The notes beneath the pieces were generated by a model. It worked only from the letters and a program-made list of their open reading frames with translations, ran no database searches and had not been told where the DNA came from. From Adiantum capillus-veneris (taxonomy: Eukaryota > Streptophyta > Polypodiopsida > Polypodiales > Pteridaceae), in contig CM043959.1 in the NCBI GenBank assembly GCA_014529385.2, positions 49,047,928-49,111,927 of the forward strand: DNA of 64,000 bases, read 5' to 3'. A program made the translations under genes and the position numbers. Of this stretch, positions 1 through 10,451 are shown piece by piece (the stretch's first letter is position 1; every line of letters starts with the position of its first letter).

Positions 1-2082
1 CAAATGGTGCTTGCATTAATGTTTGCTACCACCAAATTTCACTCTTATTTATTGTCTAGACCATTCATAATCTTAACAATGGAAGAAGTATTTCCTTATG
101 TAATGCAACACATGGATGTTTCTTCTAGGATTTCCAAATGGCTCACAAGGCTGCAAGAGTTTGACTACACAATGCAAGTGGAGAACTCCACAAGGGCCAG
201 CCTAGGAGGTATTCTCACTCATCGCCACTATGAAAAGAAGCTAAAGATAAAGCCAAATGATCAAGATATTACACCCGTACTGGAAGTCCCTAAGGTAGAG
301 GAGGCTCACTCTCTTTTCTTTGATGGAGCCTACAAGAGGAAAGTGGACAAAGCTGAAGCAGGCATTGTCATCTTCAACGAGCAAGGGGATAAGGTTTTCT
401 CCATTGGGAATCTCTTGGATTCTCACTCTAACAATGAGGCAGAATATGCAGCCTTAACTCTTGGGTTAGAGTGGTGTGTGACACAGGGCATTCAACGGTT
501 AAATGTATTTGGTGATGCCATGCTTTTAATAAAACAAATACAAGGAACTTGGGTTTGTAAAAATCATAGCTTGCTAGGCCATTTGCACAAAGTCAAGGAA
601 CTTTTAGGAAAATTTCAAGTTGTACAATTACATCATGTCCCTCGAGTAGAAAATCAAGAAGCAGATGCTCTAGCTAGAGAGAAGCTGCAAGATGTTTCAG
701 TGGTGGGTGCTATCAAATTGAATCTGCCTCTCTTCCAAGGTAGCGATGCTATGCCTGACATCATGAGTTTCTTGGACATAGGAGAGTGTCCTAAGGATCT
801 TAGTAAGGGCCAAAAGCAGTGGCTTGTGCGCAAGGCAACAAAATACCGCCTTATCAATGACGGCCTCTACTGCAAGGGTAAGGATCAAATTCTTAGGCGT
901 GTACCTCTCTCTAGAGAGATCACTGAAATCATTTCAAGTTTCCATGATGGTGTTTGCGGAGGACACTTTGCACTTGACATCACTAGTAGAAAGATTCTAC
1001 AAGCCGGGTTTGTATGGCCTAGTCTACATAGGGATGTGCATCATTGGTGTAAAACATGCAAGGAATGTCAAAAGGCAGGGGATAGGAGGCTCACATATGA
1101 GACACACACTCCTATAATCTCATATGGACCATTTGAGAAATGGGAAATTGATGCTATTGGGCCTTTGCCAAGGAGCCAATCATGTAAATTTTATATCATC
1201 ATGGGTGTGGACTACATGACCAGGTGGGCTGAAGCAGTTGCCACCAGCCGGATTACGGCTAAGGAAGTGGCTAAGTTCGTATTTGAAAACATTTGTTGCC
1301 GTTTTGACACTCCTCTTGAAATAATTTTTGACAGGGGACCAGCTTTTAGAGGAGACCTTGTAGGAGAGCTAATGGAGAAGTTAGGTATCTCACGACGACA
1401 CTCAACTCCCTACTACCCACAATGCAATGGTTTGGTGGAAAAGGTAAATGGTATGATCTGCAAGATCATCACTAAACATGTAAACAATCACAAAAGTGAT
1501 TGGGACAAGCATCTTATGGCTGCACTTTGGGCTTATTGCACTTCATTTCGCACATCCCTTGGGTTCACACCATATCACTTGGTGTTTGGTAAGGAAGCCA
1601 TTTTACCCATTGAAGTACAATTGGCTAGTCTCAGGGTGCTATCTGGGCAGGTGGAACGTCCTAATGCTCATCTCCACAACCACATTCTTGATCTAGAGAG
1701 GCTTCAACTAGACAGAGAAGATGCTATCAACTATTATGCAGCACAGTCAGAGCCACATCGACTTACCTTCAACAAGGGACTTAGGGAAAAAGGTTTCAAG
1801 AAAGGTATGTTGGTCCTACGGTATGATAACAGATTTGACACTAGGAAGGATAAAAAGTTTTCACCCAGATGGGAGGGGCCATTTGTCATTAGAAAGAGCT
1901 ACGCCAATGGCAGTTACCGATTGATGGATACAGATGGTAGGCTCCACAAAACACGTGTCAATGGATGGAGGTTGAAGCAATACTTTTTGAGATTTGATCA
2001 AACACCTATGATGGAAATCCCCGAGGAGGGAGACTCCTCCACCTCAATTGAAGAAGAATCAAGTACAACGCTAGAGGCATGA
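1..2082 (+). CDS. Ty3/gypsy (Tat-type) pol, 3' half: RNase H, second RNase H, integrase; 5' end outside window
   Basis: Makes the retrotransposon RNase H and integrase, which process the cDNA and insert it into the genome. Numbering from the Met codon at base 4, the first ~75 residues are the end of the normal gypsy RNase H (WLTRLQEFDY). A second, archaeal-like RNase H follows: LFFDGA with D107, NNEAEY at 143-148, GDA with D171, and EADALA with D221. The integrase has an HHCC zinc domain (H314, H321, C349, C352) and a catalytic triad D383, D443, E479, with the classic 35-residue gap between the last two. A GPY/F-like module (WEGPF, ~623-627) closes it. The dual RNase H is typical of the Tat (Ogre/Retand) lineage. 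The frame is open for 692 codons, so this copy looks young. The true start lies left of the window; the first Met is internal. Confidence 0.93.
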   Translation, partial: QMVLALMFATTKFHSYLLSRPFIILTMEEVFPYVMQHMDVSSRISKWLTRLQEFDYTMQVENSTRASLGGILTHRHYEKKLKIKPNDQDITPVLEVPKVEEAHSLFFDGAYKRKVDKAEAGIVIFNEQGDKVFSIGNLLDSHSNNEAEYAALTLGLEWCVTQGIQRLNVFGDAMLLIKQIQGTWVCKNHSLLGHLHKVKELLGKFQVVQLHHVPRVENQEADALAREKLQDVSVVGAIKLNLPLFQGSDAMPDIMSFLDIGECPKDLSKGQKQWLVRKATKYRLINDGLYCKGKDQILRRVPLSREITEIISSFHDGVCGGHFALDITSRKILQAGFVWPSLHRDVHHWCKTCKECQKAGDRRLTYETHTPIISYGPFEKWEIDAIGPLPRSQSCKFYIIMGVDYMTRWAEAVATSRITAKEVAKFVFENICCRFDTPLEIIFDRGPAFRGDLVGELMEKLGISRRHSTPYYPQCNGLVEKVNGMICKIITKHVNNHKSDWDKHLMAALWAYCTSFRTSLGFTPYHLVFGKEAILPIEVQLASLRVLSGQVERPNAHLHNHILDLERLQLDREDAINYYAAQSEPHRLTFNKGLREKGFKKGMLVLRYDNRFDTRKDKKFSPRWEGPFVIRKSYANGSYRLMDTDGRLHKTRVNGWRLKQYFLRFDQTPMMEIPEEGDSSTSIEEESSTTLEA

Positions 2083-2097
2083 ATACCTCTAGCCTTC

Positions 2098-2110
2098 GGG
2101 GGAGGGCTAA
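2098..2110 (+). other. Polypurine tract (PPT) of the first Tat element
   Basis: GGGGGAGGGCTAA lies 15 bases after the pol stop codon and directly before a TG dinucleotide that opens the 3' LTR. The same string lies at the matching place in the second Tat element (63627-63639). This is the usual primer site for plus-strand DNA synthesis. Confidence 0.75.
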
Positions 2111-4038
2111 TGAGGCAAGCTTTTCCATGCATGGGAACCCCCCCATATATCTTTGCCCTTTTACCAAAATATTTCCTATTATATAAGTTACTTTTGATTT
2201 TTCTTCCCTTTTTCACAAAAGTTTTAGCCTTTATTAAATAAATAAGACTTATGCTAATCAATCACGATGTAGCATAAATAAGTAAGCTTTCTTTGTTGAT
2301 ATCTCTTTTGAACTTAAATATTAAATATATATATTCTAAATTACATTATATAGTTTAGTATTTTTTAATATATTTTTCATGTATATATATTATTCCACTC
2401 TACCAAATATTTTATTCACTAGTTTTCATTTTCAAACCTCAACCCCACTTTCAAATTTCAATAATACCTCCATCTAGATGATTTCCAATCTTTTCAAAAC
2501 TCTATGTCATGTTTTCATACACATGAAAGAGCTTACACTTGAAGGCAAGAGAGAAGTCCACTCAAAGGGGACCACCAAAAAACCTTTGCAACCACAAATA
2601 ATACATTATTTGGCTAAATTTTTTAAGTAGAGAAGAACCCCGAATCTAAAGGAGCGTTCAACATGAAAGATGTAGCTCGTGATCTCAACTTTTAGCTCAA
2701 TTTTTTTTAGAATTTTTGGAGTTATGAACACGGAGATATGATTTTTGTAGTGGACCCTAGTTTTCTCGTGTAATGGTGACACAGGCCATCCCCAATTTTC
2801 TTCCCTCTAGAATGCCTATGGTTCTACAAGTCTTCAAGCATAATTACAAGAGACAAGGATCTTTTAATGAGGTCTTGGCAAGTCTAGAGTGATTCTATCA
2901 CCATTTTTGGAGGATCCATCCTCATCAACAACTATCCATCTTTGACAATCTCTCTTGTAAATTTCTTACCTCTCTCTTCTCTCCCTAATAAGCTTATGTC
3001 TAGCCAAAGCTAGACTATTGTAAATATCTCCTATCCTCTACATCCTACCCACATTCTCTCATCTTCTCTCTCTATTGACTCTGATATTTTAAATAACGAG
3101 GAGACAAGATTGGAGCCACAATCATATGCACCCCATTTTCCTAGTCACCAAAGTGGGACACTCACCTAAAATAGAAATATTGCTAAATCCTCCCCTCCTT
3201 CCCTATATAAGGAGGCCATGAGAGCTCACTTTGGGGGGGAGAGAACACACACACACACCTATCCATACGCACTCTTGTGCTACATGCTTGTAGCATGAAC
3301 CCTAATCACATAATCACAACACCATCATCATCACCATCACCATGCACAAAAGATGAAGACCACACCTCCACACCACTTGTAATTAAGGGTTGAAGGCACA
3401 ATTTCAAGAAGAAGAAGGGTGGACACACTCATGATATTTCTCGCCATCAACTCCCATCTCTCCATTATGCCTCCTACGATCTTGTCCCCTTCTCATTTTC
3501 CTGCCATACGCTACCTATTGTATTCATCTTTTGCAAGCAATCAACACACTCCATCTTCGTGCCATACTTTGTGTCGCTTTGGATACATCTCATTGTGAGT
3601 ATGGTATATGCTTGTTCCTTGCCTTTTTTTTCTGCTTATGTAAAGGTGTGCGGATTCACCACCATACACACACACCCTCTCTCTCCCTCTCGTATTCCTA
3701 TCATCTTGCTACTTCCATCTTGAGGTGTGCGGATTCGCCACCTCTTGTATGATAAGTGAGCATACTCGCAAGTTTCCCCTTCCTCATTATCTTCCTTACT
3801 AACATGCACGAGTAGCAAGCCCATTCTCACTCATTCACCACGCCTCTCACCTTATTCTCCGACCACCCCATTCCACATTTGGGCCTGGATCTTGAAATTG
3901 TTTTCCATGGCATGCTTCATTGTGTATATGTATGCGTCCTAGCCGCATATCTTGCTAGGTGGTGCCCCTATTGTGTATCCCCCATGATGAGGCCATTGTG
4001 CATAGTCTTGGTGTAGAGGCCACCGGGTCTATTTTTCA
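2111..4038 (+). repeat. 3' LTR of the first Tat element (about 1.93 kb; right end inferred)
   Basis: It starts TGAGGCAAGC right after the PPT. Several blocks match the 5' LTR of the second Tat element (56691-59347): the GTAGCTCGTGA block at 2671 versus 57609, and the GCGTCCTAG...CTAGGTGGTG block at about 3926 versus 59176. The right end is set at TTTTTCA (4038), where similarity to the end of the other LTR (AGAGGCCAC) runs out. The rest is AT-rich with no reading frame of interest. The 5' LTR partner lies left of the window, so the target-site duplication cannot be tested. Confidence 0.6.
3203..3215 (+). promoter_or_regulatory. TATA box of the LTR promoter
   Basis: CTATATAAGGAGG sits inside the 3' LTR. 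The equivalent place in the second element's LTR has CTATAAAAGGAGG (58416-58428), also followed by G-rich sequence. This is probably the U3 promoter that starts the genomic RNA; no start-site data are available. Confidence 0.5.
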
Positions 4039-4045
4039 CTTCCGC

Positions 4046-4330
4046 CTTTCAGTATAACCTTTCTATCACCCAAGTGTGGTAGATTGGTTATGCCATTTCC
4101 CTCTTCAATAACATGTAAATAACGTAAATAAACCTAAATCTAAATCTAACGTAAATAAAGCTAAACCTAATTTAATATAACGTAAATCTAAATCTAACGT
4201 AAATAAACGTAAATTTAACTAAAAATAAACCTAAATCTAATCTAATTTAACTTAAATAAAGCTAAATCTAATCTAACGTAAGTCTACATCTAACCTAATC
4301 TTTAACATCTTTTGGGATAGTTTCCTATGA
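4046..4330 (+). mobile_element. SINE-like unit 1, interrupted by an AT-rich tandem repeat
   Basis: The left part (4060-4113) has the A-box-like stretch GTGGTAGATTGGTTATGCC also found in units 2 and 3. The right part (about 4303-4345) has the matching tail TTTTGGGATAGTTTCCTATGACGTTAAAACTCTC. Between them lies a degenerate TAAATCTAACG array, so this copy has been split and has lost its B-box region. Confidence 0.45.
4110..4300. repeat. Degenerate AT-rich tandem array (AACGTAAATAAA / CCTAAATCTAA words)
   Basis: About 190 bp built from short words such as AACGTAAATAAA, CCTAAATCTAA and TCTAATCTAA. It looks like a decayed short-period satellite and has passing similarity to the plant telomere word CCCTAAA, though no exact telomere run is present. 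Confidence 0.6.
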
Positions 4331-4385
4331 CGTTAAAACTCTCTTCTTCTCGTGTGTGTATGTGGGTGTGTGTGTGCAAACAAAA

Positions 4386-4760
4386 AAGAGAAAAATGGTA
4401 TAACCTTTCTATCACCCAAGTGTGGTAGATTGGTTATGCCTTTTCCCTCTTGAATAATAGGTCTTGAGTTCAACTCCTCGTCGGCTGGATCTTTAAGGTC
4501 TCTTGAATTAGTTTTCGATGATGTTAAATTAAACTCTCTTCTTTTCGGGTGTGTGTGTGTGGGTGTGTGTGCACGCCAATAAAAGGAGAAAAATGGTATA
4601 ACTTTTCTATCACCCAAGTGTGATAGATTGGTTATGCCATTTCCCTCATGAATAACAGGTCTTGAGTTCAACTCCTTGTTGACTAGATCTTTAAGGTCTC
4701 TTGGGATAGTTTCCTACGACGTTAAGACTCTCTTCTTCTTCTTCTTCTTCTTCTTCTTCT
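4386..4760 (+). mobile_element. SINE-like units 2 and 3, tandem, period about 200 bp
   Basis: Two adjacent copies start GAGAAAAATGGTATAAC at about 4386 and 4586. Each has a tRNA-like A box (GTGGTAGATTGGTTATGCC, with one change in unit 3) and, about 35 bases on, a B-box-like GGTCTTGAGTTCAACTCC. Each ends TCTTTAAGGTCTCTTG...CTCTCTTCTT. Internal pol III boxes of this kind mark tRNA-derived SINEs, which depend on the machinery of other elements. The tandem order with a TG-rich spacer is unusual for a SINE. A diverged 3' part recurs at 29518-29605. Confidence 0.55.
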
Positions 4761-4807
<47 letters not shown>

Positions 4808-5062
4808 TCTCTCAATGTGTGTGTGCATTCTTTGTTTATGCATGTGTGTGTGCGTTTTTTGTTTATGCATTTGCTCTCTCTCTCTCTCTCTCTCTCTCTC
4901 AAAAACACAATGTGTGTGTATGTGTGTGTGTGTGTGAGAGAGAGAGAGCGAGAGAGAGGGAGAGAGAAAGAGGGGAAGGAAACATGAGAGTGAGGAGAGG
5001 GAAGGAGCATACCTGGCTCTCCTTCCTCTTCTGGTGTGTGTGTGTGTGTGTGTGTGTGGAGA
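4728..5062. repeat. Compound microsatellite (TTC)n-(CT)n-(TG)n-(GA)n-(TG)n
   Basis: In order: TTC repeats, CT repeats to about 4803, TG-rich words, CT repeats (4871-4901), TG repeats (4911-4937), GA repeats (4938-4976) and TG repeats (5034-5058). It directly follows the tail of SINE-like unit 3, so it may have grown from that tail. Confidence 0.9.
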
Positions 5063-5164
5063 AGAAAGAGAGAGAGGAGGGGAGAGCGCGCGTTACCTTT
5101 GCTTGTTTGAATGCACGTCGAAAACTTAGATCTGAGATCTGAGTTTTCGGACGCTCTCGGTTTA

Positions 5165-5312
5165 TTTTTTACCCCTGACGGCGTCGCTATAGGCGTCGCT
5201 ATGAGCGTCGCTAAGTTACTTATAACTTAGCGACGTGCATAGCGACGCTATGGGTTTTCACATTTGAGCATCACACTGCGAGGGTCGCTAATATTAAGTA
5301 CCTCTTGTAGTG
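5165..5312 (-). mobile_element. CACTA-type (En/Spm) transposon terminus
   Basis: Read on the minus strand the end is CACTACAAGAGG (5301-5312), the hallmark start of plant CACTA elements. It is followed inward by several TAGCGACG/AGCGACGC motifs in both orientations, as expected for transposase-binding subterminal repeats. Two of them form a hairpin with 12-bp arms (5207-5218 and 5223-5234). No second CACTA end and no transposase were seen to the left, so this is a fragment or a non-autonomous remnant. Confidence 0.65.
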
Positions 5313-5849
5313 ATCCTGACGCACACTCCTACACTTGAATACTTGTTGACACTCCCACAATTCTTCGCATCTTCAACAACACCCTGACGTTTGGGAAATC
5401 TATCCACCTACTCAGCCCTCACTTGGTGAGTAGGGTTGTCGCTTAGACCTCTGGCTCACTGTTGCACTGGTTACACCATTAGCCGCCGCCCTCGAGCCCT
5501 CCACATTCGGGCATCCTTTTGCTTTAATCAACACCCTATAACTTTTAAATCAACACCCTTTAAGTTTTTTGGTACTAACATAATGTCAATACTCAGGGAA
5601 GTGACTCGGATGGGGCACGGAGACTCTTTGAGATCGTCAATCCCAAGAAGTGAACCTAACAAGACAACACAACAACTCAACAAGCAAATCAACACTCAAT
5701 GATCAAGGAGATCTGCCTACGTCTTTTCTGAAAACTCTAGGTCATCACACCATTTCGGCACTGGAATGGACTCGAAATGCAACGGAACTTTAGGAGGAAG
5801 TATAAGACACCTAGGGGCACTATCCCACCAAGTCTGGTCACAATCCAAC
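5313..5849. other. Intergenic stretch, no gene recognised
   Basis: Short open frames here have no recognisable motif. Nothing beyond low-complexity words was identified. Confidence 0.5.
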
Positions 5850-6190
5850 AAGGTACCAAAATCATGATCCATCATGAAAAAGGTCCTGAAAACTGCAACG
5901 AAATATATTAAAAATGTCACCCTATGTTCTAATAACACTCTCCTATGGTCAAAACGACTAAATTCAGTGATTTAAGCACTCAAACTTGCAATTAAGGCTC
6001 ACGGACACATAGTTGCAAACCACAACAAAACTGACAATGCTTACACTTAAATGAAAGAGCAAAGAGAGAGGAACACAATGCAAGTTTCAAAACTGAAAAC
6101 GGATTACCCAATCTATAACTGTGATGATTACAAGTTGGAGCTTTGTAGTTGCTTGAGCGTACGTACAACAGAGCTCTTTTCTTCTCTAAA
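5850..6190 (-). repeat. Dispersed repeat, inverted copy of 54050-54350
   Basis: The reverse complement matches 54050-54350 in ordered blocks: TACGTACG with TTGTTGTAC, TCCAACTTGTAATCA, CATTCAAGTGTAAGCATTG, TTGTTGTGGTT and GGAGAGTGTTATTAGA. It is probably a fragment of an unidentified retroelement LTR or leader. It has no coding sign of its own. Confidence 0.5.
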
Positions 6191-6446
6191 GATAAGTCTC
6201 CTTTTCACATTAAAGTTATTGACCTTTATACCTAGAGCTTTCTAAATGGCCAGTGGCCGACTCACATGGACCTTTACAAATATCATTACAACATTACAAC
6301 TCAAGAAATTGATCCACTCCTCTGGAATCAGGATTTACAGAGAGTATTACTATACTAGCTCGAAAAACTAATAGAGTACAAATGTGGTGTCCGACTATGT
6401 GTTCGACTAGTTGGGTGCCCGTTCGATCTGTCTCTTAACACCGCCG

Positions 6447-7875
6447 TATGGATCTCCTCTTTGACAGCACAACAAGAAACCTCTTTTATGGTGCCCTCGT
6501 TGGTGCCAAACTGCTCCTCCTAGAACTCCCAAACGAACCGACCCTGTAAGCTTCTCGTTGAGCTCATACTTCACCAAAAAAACAGTCCCTGAGAGATCCT
6601 CCTTGATAAAAATTGAGCCCCCCCCAAATAATGCAAAAAGATGGGCCTCTATAGAATGTGTGTGAGCCCCTCTAATTTTGTCGACTTTCTATTTTCTGAC
6701 CCCCCTGCATGGGATCCCACTCTCTATTTTCGACCTTGCTTGATCCCCACACCACACGCAATCCCTTGGGCAGGGCACTAACGGCGCCGTCTGTGCTCAC
6801 CACTTTTATCCTCCAAAAACATGGGCCCAGAGCGCTTGTGTGAACAACCTCCCACAACTGATGCCACATTAGTTGAACACTATTGCGTGCCGCCATCGGC
6901 CCAGGCCAAAACCATCGGGTGTCTCCCCACACCACCATCAAGTCCATCAGCTAACGCCACGGCAACGCCGAAGGGCAGCACGCCATAGCCCATAGAGCCA
7001 AGCTCTCTCCCTACCAACTCGTTGCCCAAATGAGGGGGGTGCTTCAGGTCTTATAGTGTGACTTCTCTAGGCTCCACATCCCACGTCGCATGTGGGTTTA
7101 GACGCAGTGCCATGTGGCAACAACTTGTTAAGTCACCCTCCAATGGCCTCCAAAAACCCACAAAAATTTCCCCAACACAAGTCAACAAAAATCTTTTTTC
7201 TGCCAGTTTCCCACTACTCCCATTTGATGCTCTAATCTCTGATCCTCGAGAGCCGTCGAATCCCATTAGAATACATCGTCCTCAACTTTGATCTGCATAG
7301 TCCCTTCCACACTTGGACTTCACGGGGCCCATCAATCGAGCCCGTGAAAATCAGGGAAAATCATCTGACAACTTCTCACCACCCGCTGTCCCAAACTTGG
7401 CCCCCGGCAAAACTTCAAACCATTGTAACTCAACATCCAGTGCTTAGATTGCGGATCTGAAAAGATTGACATGCTCCATATAATGAGCTCTACACATCTA
7501 CACAGTGAAACCAGTTCCGACTACCGGACATCACCTGCCCTGTCCATTTTGGATCTACAAACACCTCCAGTTTCAAACTTTAATATCTTGCACCCTATAG
7601 CTTCACTTGACGAGCCGTCTGAACTTGATCGTTCACTAATTCAAGCTCTTTATCACCAAGTAGAAAACTAGCACTTTGGACACTCTTCCCTTGCCATCTC
7701 ATCTGAACCACTCTGGGGCTCTTTTGGCATCAAAAACCATATTATGCATACACCTCCATTGCCACTTGCCTGCCCAGGCCTTCTACATCTGGTTAAGCAC
7801 TTAGCCTTGGACATGTTAGCATACATACCACTTTTTGTACCCTCTGCTAGAGTCAACACACTTTGGTTGCACCAT
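6447..7875 (-). repeat. 3' LTR of TR-GAG-like element A
   Basis: It aligns in order with 10452-11912 over the full length: CTCGTTGGTGCCAAACTGCTCC, the TCGACTTTCTATTTT block, AACTCGTTGCCCAAATGAGG, GTGGGTTTAGACGCAGTGCC and CTCTGCTAGAGTCAACACAC. Two ~1.45 kb direct repeats around a gag-like frame on the minus strand identify an LTR retrotransposon. Many substitutions and small indels separate the LTRs, so the insertion is old. Neither LTR has a coding region. Confidence 0.75.
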
Positions 7876-7892
7876 CGTTTCCCAACCCTCTT

Positions 7893-7912
7893 GTTGAACA
7901 TTCATGTTCAAC
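7893..7912. other. 20-bp palindrome next to the PPT of element A
   Basis: GTTGAACATTCATGTTCAAC is an inverted repeat with 9-base arms. On the minus strand it is followed by AAGAGGGTTGGG, a likely polypurine tract, and then the 3' LTR. Element B has the same structure at 45146-45165 with paired changes in both arms (GAGCAT / ATGCTC). Confidence 0.6.
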
Positions 7913-8601
7913 CAAAAAACCGCTTTACTCTTCTATCAACTGCAAAAACTGGCAAACACTATTAGCAAACCAAAAGAACACTACCATATATACAAGGACC
8001 TACATATTGCCTGCTGCTAGAAAACCTCAAGTGGGTTGCTCCACCCGCAACATCATCACATGTCTTGCACTTGGATCAAAAGGCCAACCACCTCTGCACC
8101 GCACAAATAACTGCCAACACCCCCTGGGTCAAATAGGACAATCTAGTTCTCACCCTTCACCTGCCATAGCATATCATAACGCTCCTCCAAACCATCAACC
8201 TGCTTTCCCCAACTACCTTCAACCACAACCTCATCATGTGAATCAACACACACAAAAACTGAGTCTGACCCTCCCTCCCAACCATATAAAGTGAGGCTTT
8301 CTATACAAGAAGCCTACTCCAAAAAATGTTGTGGTTGATCCAAGCACTCCTCCACATCGGTCTCTGCTGGCTTTATCCACAAGTACTTGCATACCTTCAT
8401 CCATAGCAAACTTGGCATCATCAAATCCCTAATCAGCTTTGTCCTCGATGCATATCTGATCCAAAAATCCTGTATCTATAACATCATCCATGCAATCCAT
8501 AGGCATCACCAATGCTCCTCCCTTTGGTTAGCATCCAGCACATCATAAGCACCAAAAATATGTCCAACCCCTTCGGTTTTTGCTTCATCATCATCCTCTT
8601 G
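7913..8601 (-). pseudogene. Decayed 3' part of the TR-GAG-like element A frame
   Basis: Directly below the open part of the gag-like frame, the same minus frame continues (QEDDDEAK, then IFGAYDVLDAN) before stops become frequent. Nearer the LTR, stretches rich in Gly and Trp (KAGWWFGGALWYAMAGEG, RGGWPFDPSARHVMML) look like a former reading frame. No known domain was recognised. The spacing from ORF to palindrome (about 690 bases) matches element B (about 700), which argues that this is a real, conserved region of the family. Confidence 0.35.
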
Positions 8602-9978
8602 TCAATTTGGTAGACTATCTTGGCTATCCATAAGTGCAACCTTGCCCTTCAATGCATAACTCCAAACCACATGCACTGCAAGAACACTTGCCATCGCAAC
8701 TCCGAGCATGGTCACAAACATAGCATTGCATACACTCTTTGATAGCATATCCTCTTTCACTTGCTTTGGCACTTCAAGCTGCTCTTCTTCTACATTGTCA
8801 ATCACCATATCATTAGACACATAATAAGGTAGCTTTATCTTTACCAGCACATGATTATCAAACTTGGTCTCCTCGCCATAGAATGTGGGCTCATTTGTTC
8901 TATCTTCTTTGCTCGTTTCCCATAAGCTCAAGCTTGTGTCTTCATCTTAACTAGCACTACATGCCGACTCCACATCAACAACTTCATCCACCTGCTGCTC
9001 CACAAAAGCTCGACCATCCTCTTGGCTTGGTACACTCTCTTTATCTACTTCCAAGTCCCTTGCATCTACAACTTGATTGCTCTCTGCTACCTTTTCATAC
9101 AAACTTTCCAGAAGAACAGGGTTTACCTCTTCAAGATTTTCTTGGCACTCGACATCAGCTACCTCTTTTGCACACAAGTTCTCTTCAAAAAGAGGCTTTT
9201 CCTTGTTGACAAATCACTGACTGCTGGCACAGGTACTCTACAAATTGAATACCTCCAAGGAGCATAATTCACCATAGGCCTTAATCTCAACAGGTTTTGC
9301 ATTTTGAACAACTGGCACCACCTTTGGCTGAACCATAGGATACTCCGCTACGGCCGCAACAGGCATAAACTCTGCAGGCTTTAACAAGCCCCACTCCAAT
9401 TTCCACTTCCCCTTCCTGCACTTTATCTTGGCCAGATAGACAGTATCATCATAGTTATCTGCATCGTATTCAACCTTTACTTTGATCTTTGGATGCAAGC
9501 ACTCAAGAAACTTTGACAACTTCAAGTATTGGTTGTCTTTCAACCCAGTAGCAACCTCTAACTACTTTCAACAAGCTTCAAATTGCTCAAGAAAAACTGA
9601 AAAATCCTTACTTACATCTTGGCATACCGCCTTCAGCTTTGCACGAGCCTCCTCCGGAGTAACCACCTTTAGAAACTGCTTTAAAAATTGATGTTGAAGC
9701 TCCTGCCATGAACTTTGATCATCATGCTTCAGACCATCGTACCATATTTGTGCACGTCCGCGCATTAGCAGCCGCACCATTTGCAACTTCTTCGCATCTG
9801 TCAACTTATGCATCAACAACATCCATAGCTTGAAATTTGCTAACCAGTCTTTAGGGTCTTCAACACCTGTAAATATGGGGCTAAAACTTGGCTCTGCCAT
9901 CTTTGCTCGCTTCAAACTCGACCACCAAATACTTCGACCATTTACCAACCGCTTGTTGGTTACCAAACACTGCTTCAA
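8602..9978 (-). pseudogene. gag-like polyprotein of TR-GAG-like element A, with in-frame stops
   Basis: One minus-strand frame (~459 codons) holds the whole gene, broken by a few stops: two near 9562-9570, one at 9238 with another soon after, and one near 8944. The N-terminal ~135 residues are a retrotransposon gag core: FTGVEDPKDWLANFKLW, MRGRAQIWYDGL and SSWQELQHQFLKQF. Gag is the RNA-packaging capsid protein. A shorter conserved box follows (SKFLECLHPKIKVKVEYD), matched in element B. The C-terminal half is acidic and ends with a hydrophobic run (NAMFVTMLGVAMASVLAVHV) that could be a membrane segment. No zinc knuckle, protease, RT or integrase is present between the LTRs, so the element is non-autonomous, as in the plant TR-GAG group. 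Confidence 0.7.
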
Positions 9979-10451
9979 ACTTCCAATAGGAGCATCAGAC
10001 AGCTCCCCTATGGTGGCACTAGAAGATGGATAGGGGGAAGGGGAACATGCTCAGAACCCAAAAAAACTGCCTCTCTATAGCCCAAGATAATGACTACGCC
10101 CCAATCCACCAGCGTTCACCTTCAAAATTCACACAATCGACAACAGACCACAACAATTTTTGCATGTTTACATCTATGCCACAACACACTCCGCTCTCTC
10201 TTTCTCTCTCTCACGCATATAGTCTTGGGGAGGCATCCACACCTCAAACATCGGCACTAGATTATTGAAACAGACCAAAGAGAAGAAGGAGGAAAAGGGG
10301 GAAGAAATGGCACGGAAATTGGCTATGGATTGCTTCAATTATGATAAAAACATTATCTACAAACACCCTATGAACTTCTACTACAATTTGGCTTGGCATG
10401 CCAGCATCAAGTAACGAGACATTTGGGAAAAGAATGCTAGCTTCACTCCCA
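9979..10451 (-). other. Leader of element A between 5' LTR and gag
   Basis: No gene is seen. On the minus strand this is the untranslated leader. A primer-binding site should abut the LTR near 10451; TGGGAGTGAAGC lies there, but I cannot match it to a named tRNA. A short CT-rich stretch lies at 10195-10215. Confidence 0.4.

Noticed and set aside
3234-3262. Alternative LTR boundary at the G run and (AC)n
   Set aside because: Blocks shared with the other Tat LTR continue to about 4020, well beyond this point.
4396-4490. A functional tRNA gene at the SINE-like units
   Set aside because: A- and B-box-like words are present, but no cloverleaf with an acceptor stem forms.
7863-8294. Plus-strand 143-codon frame
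   Set aside because: No domain; it is a shadow of the decayed minus-strand frame of element A and runs into its LTR.
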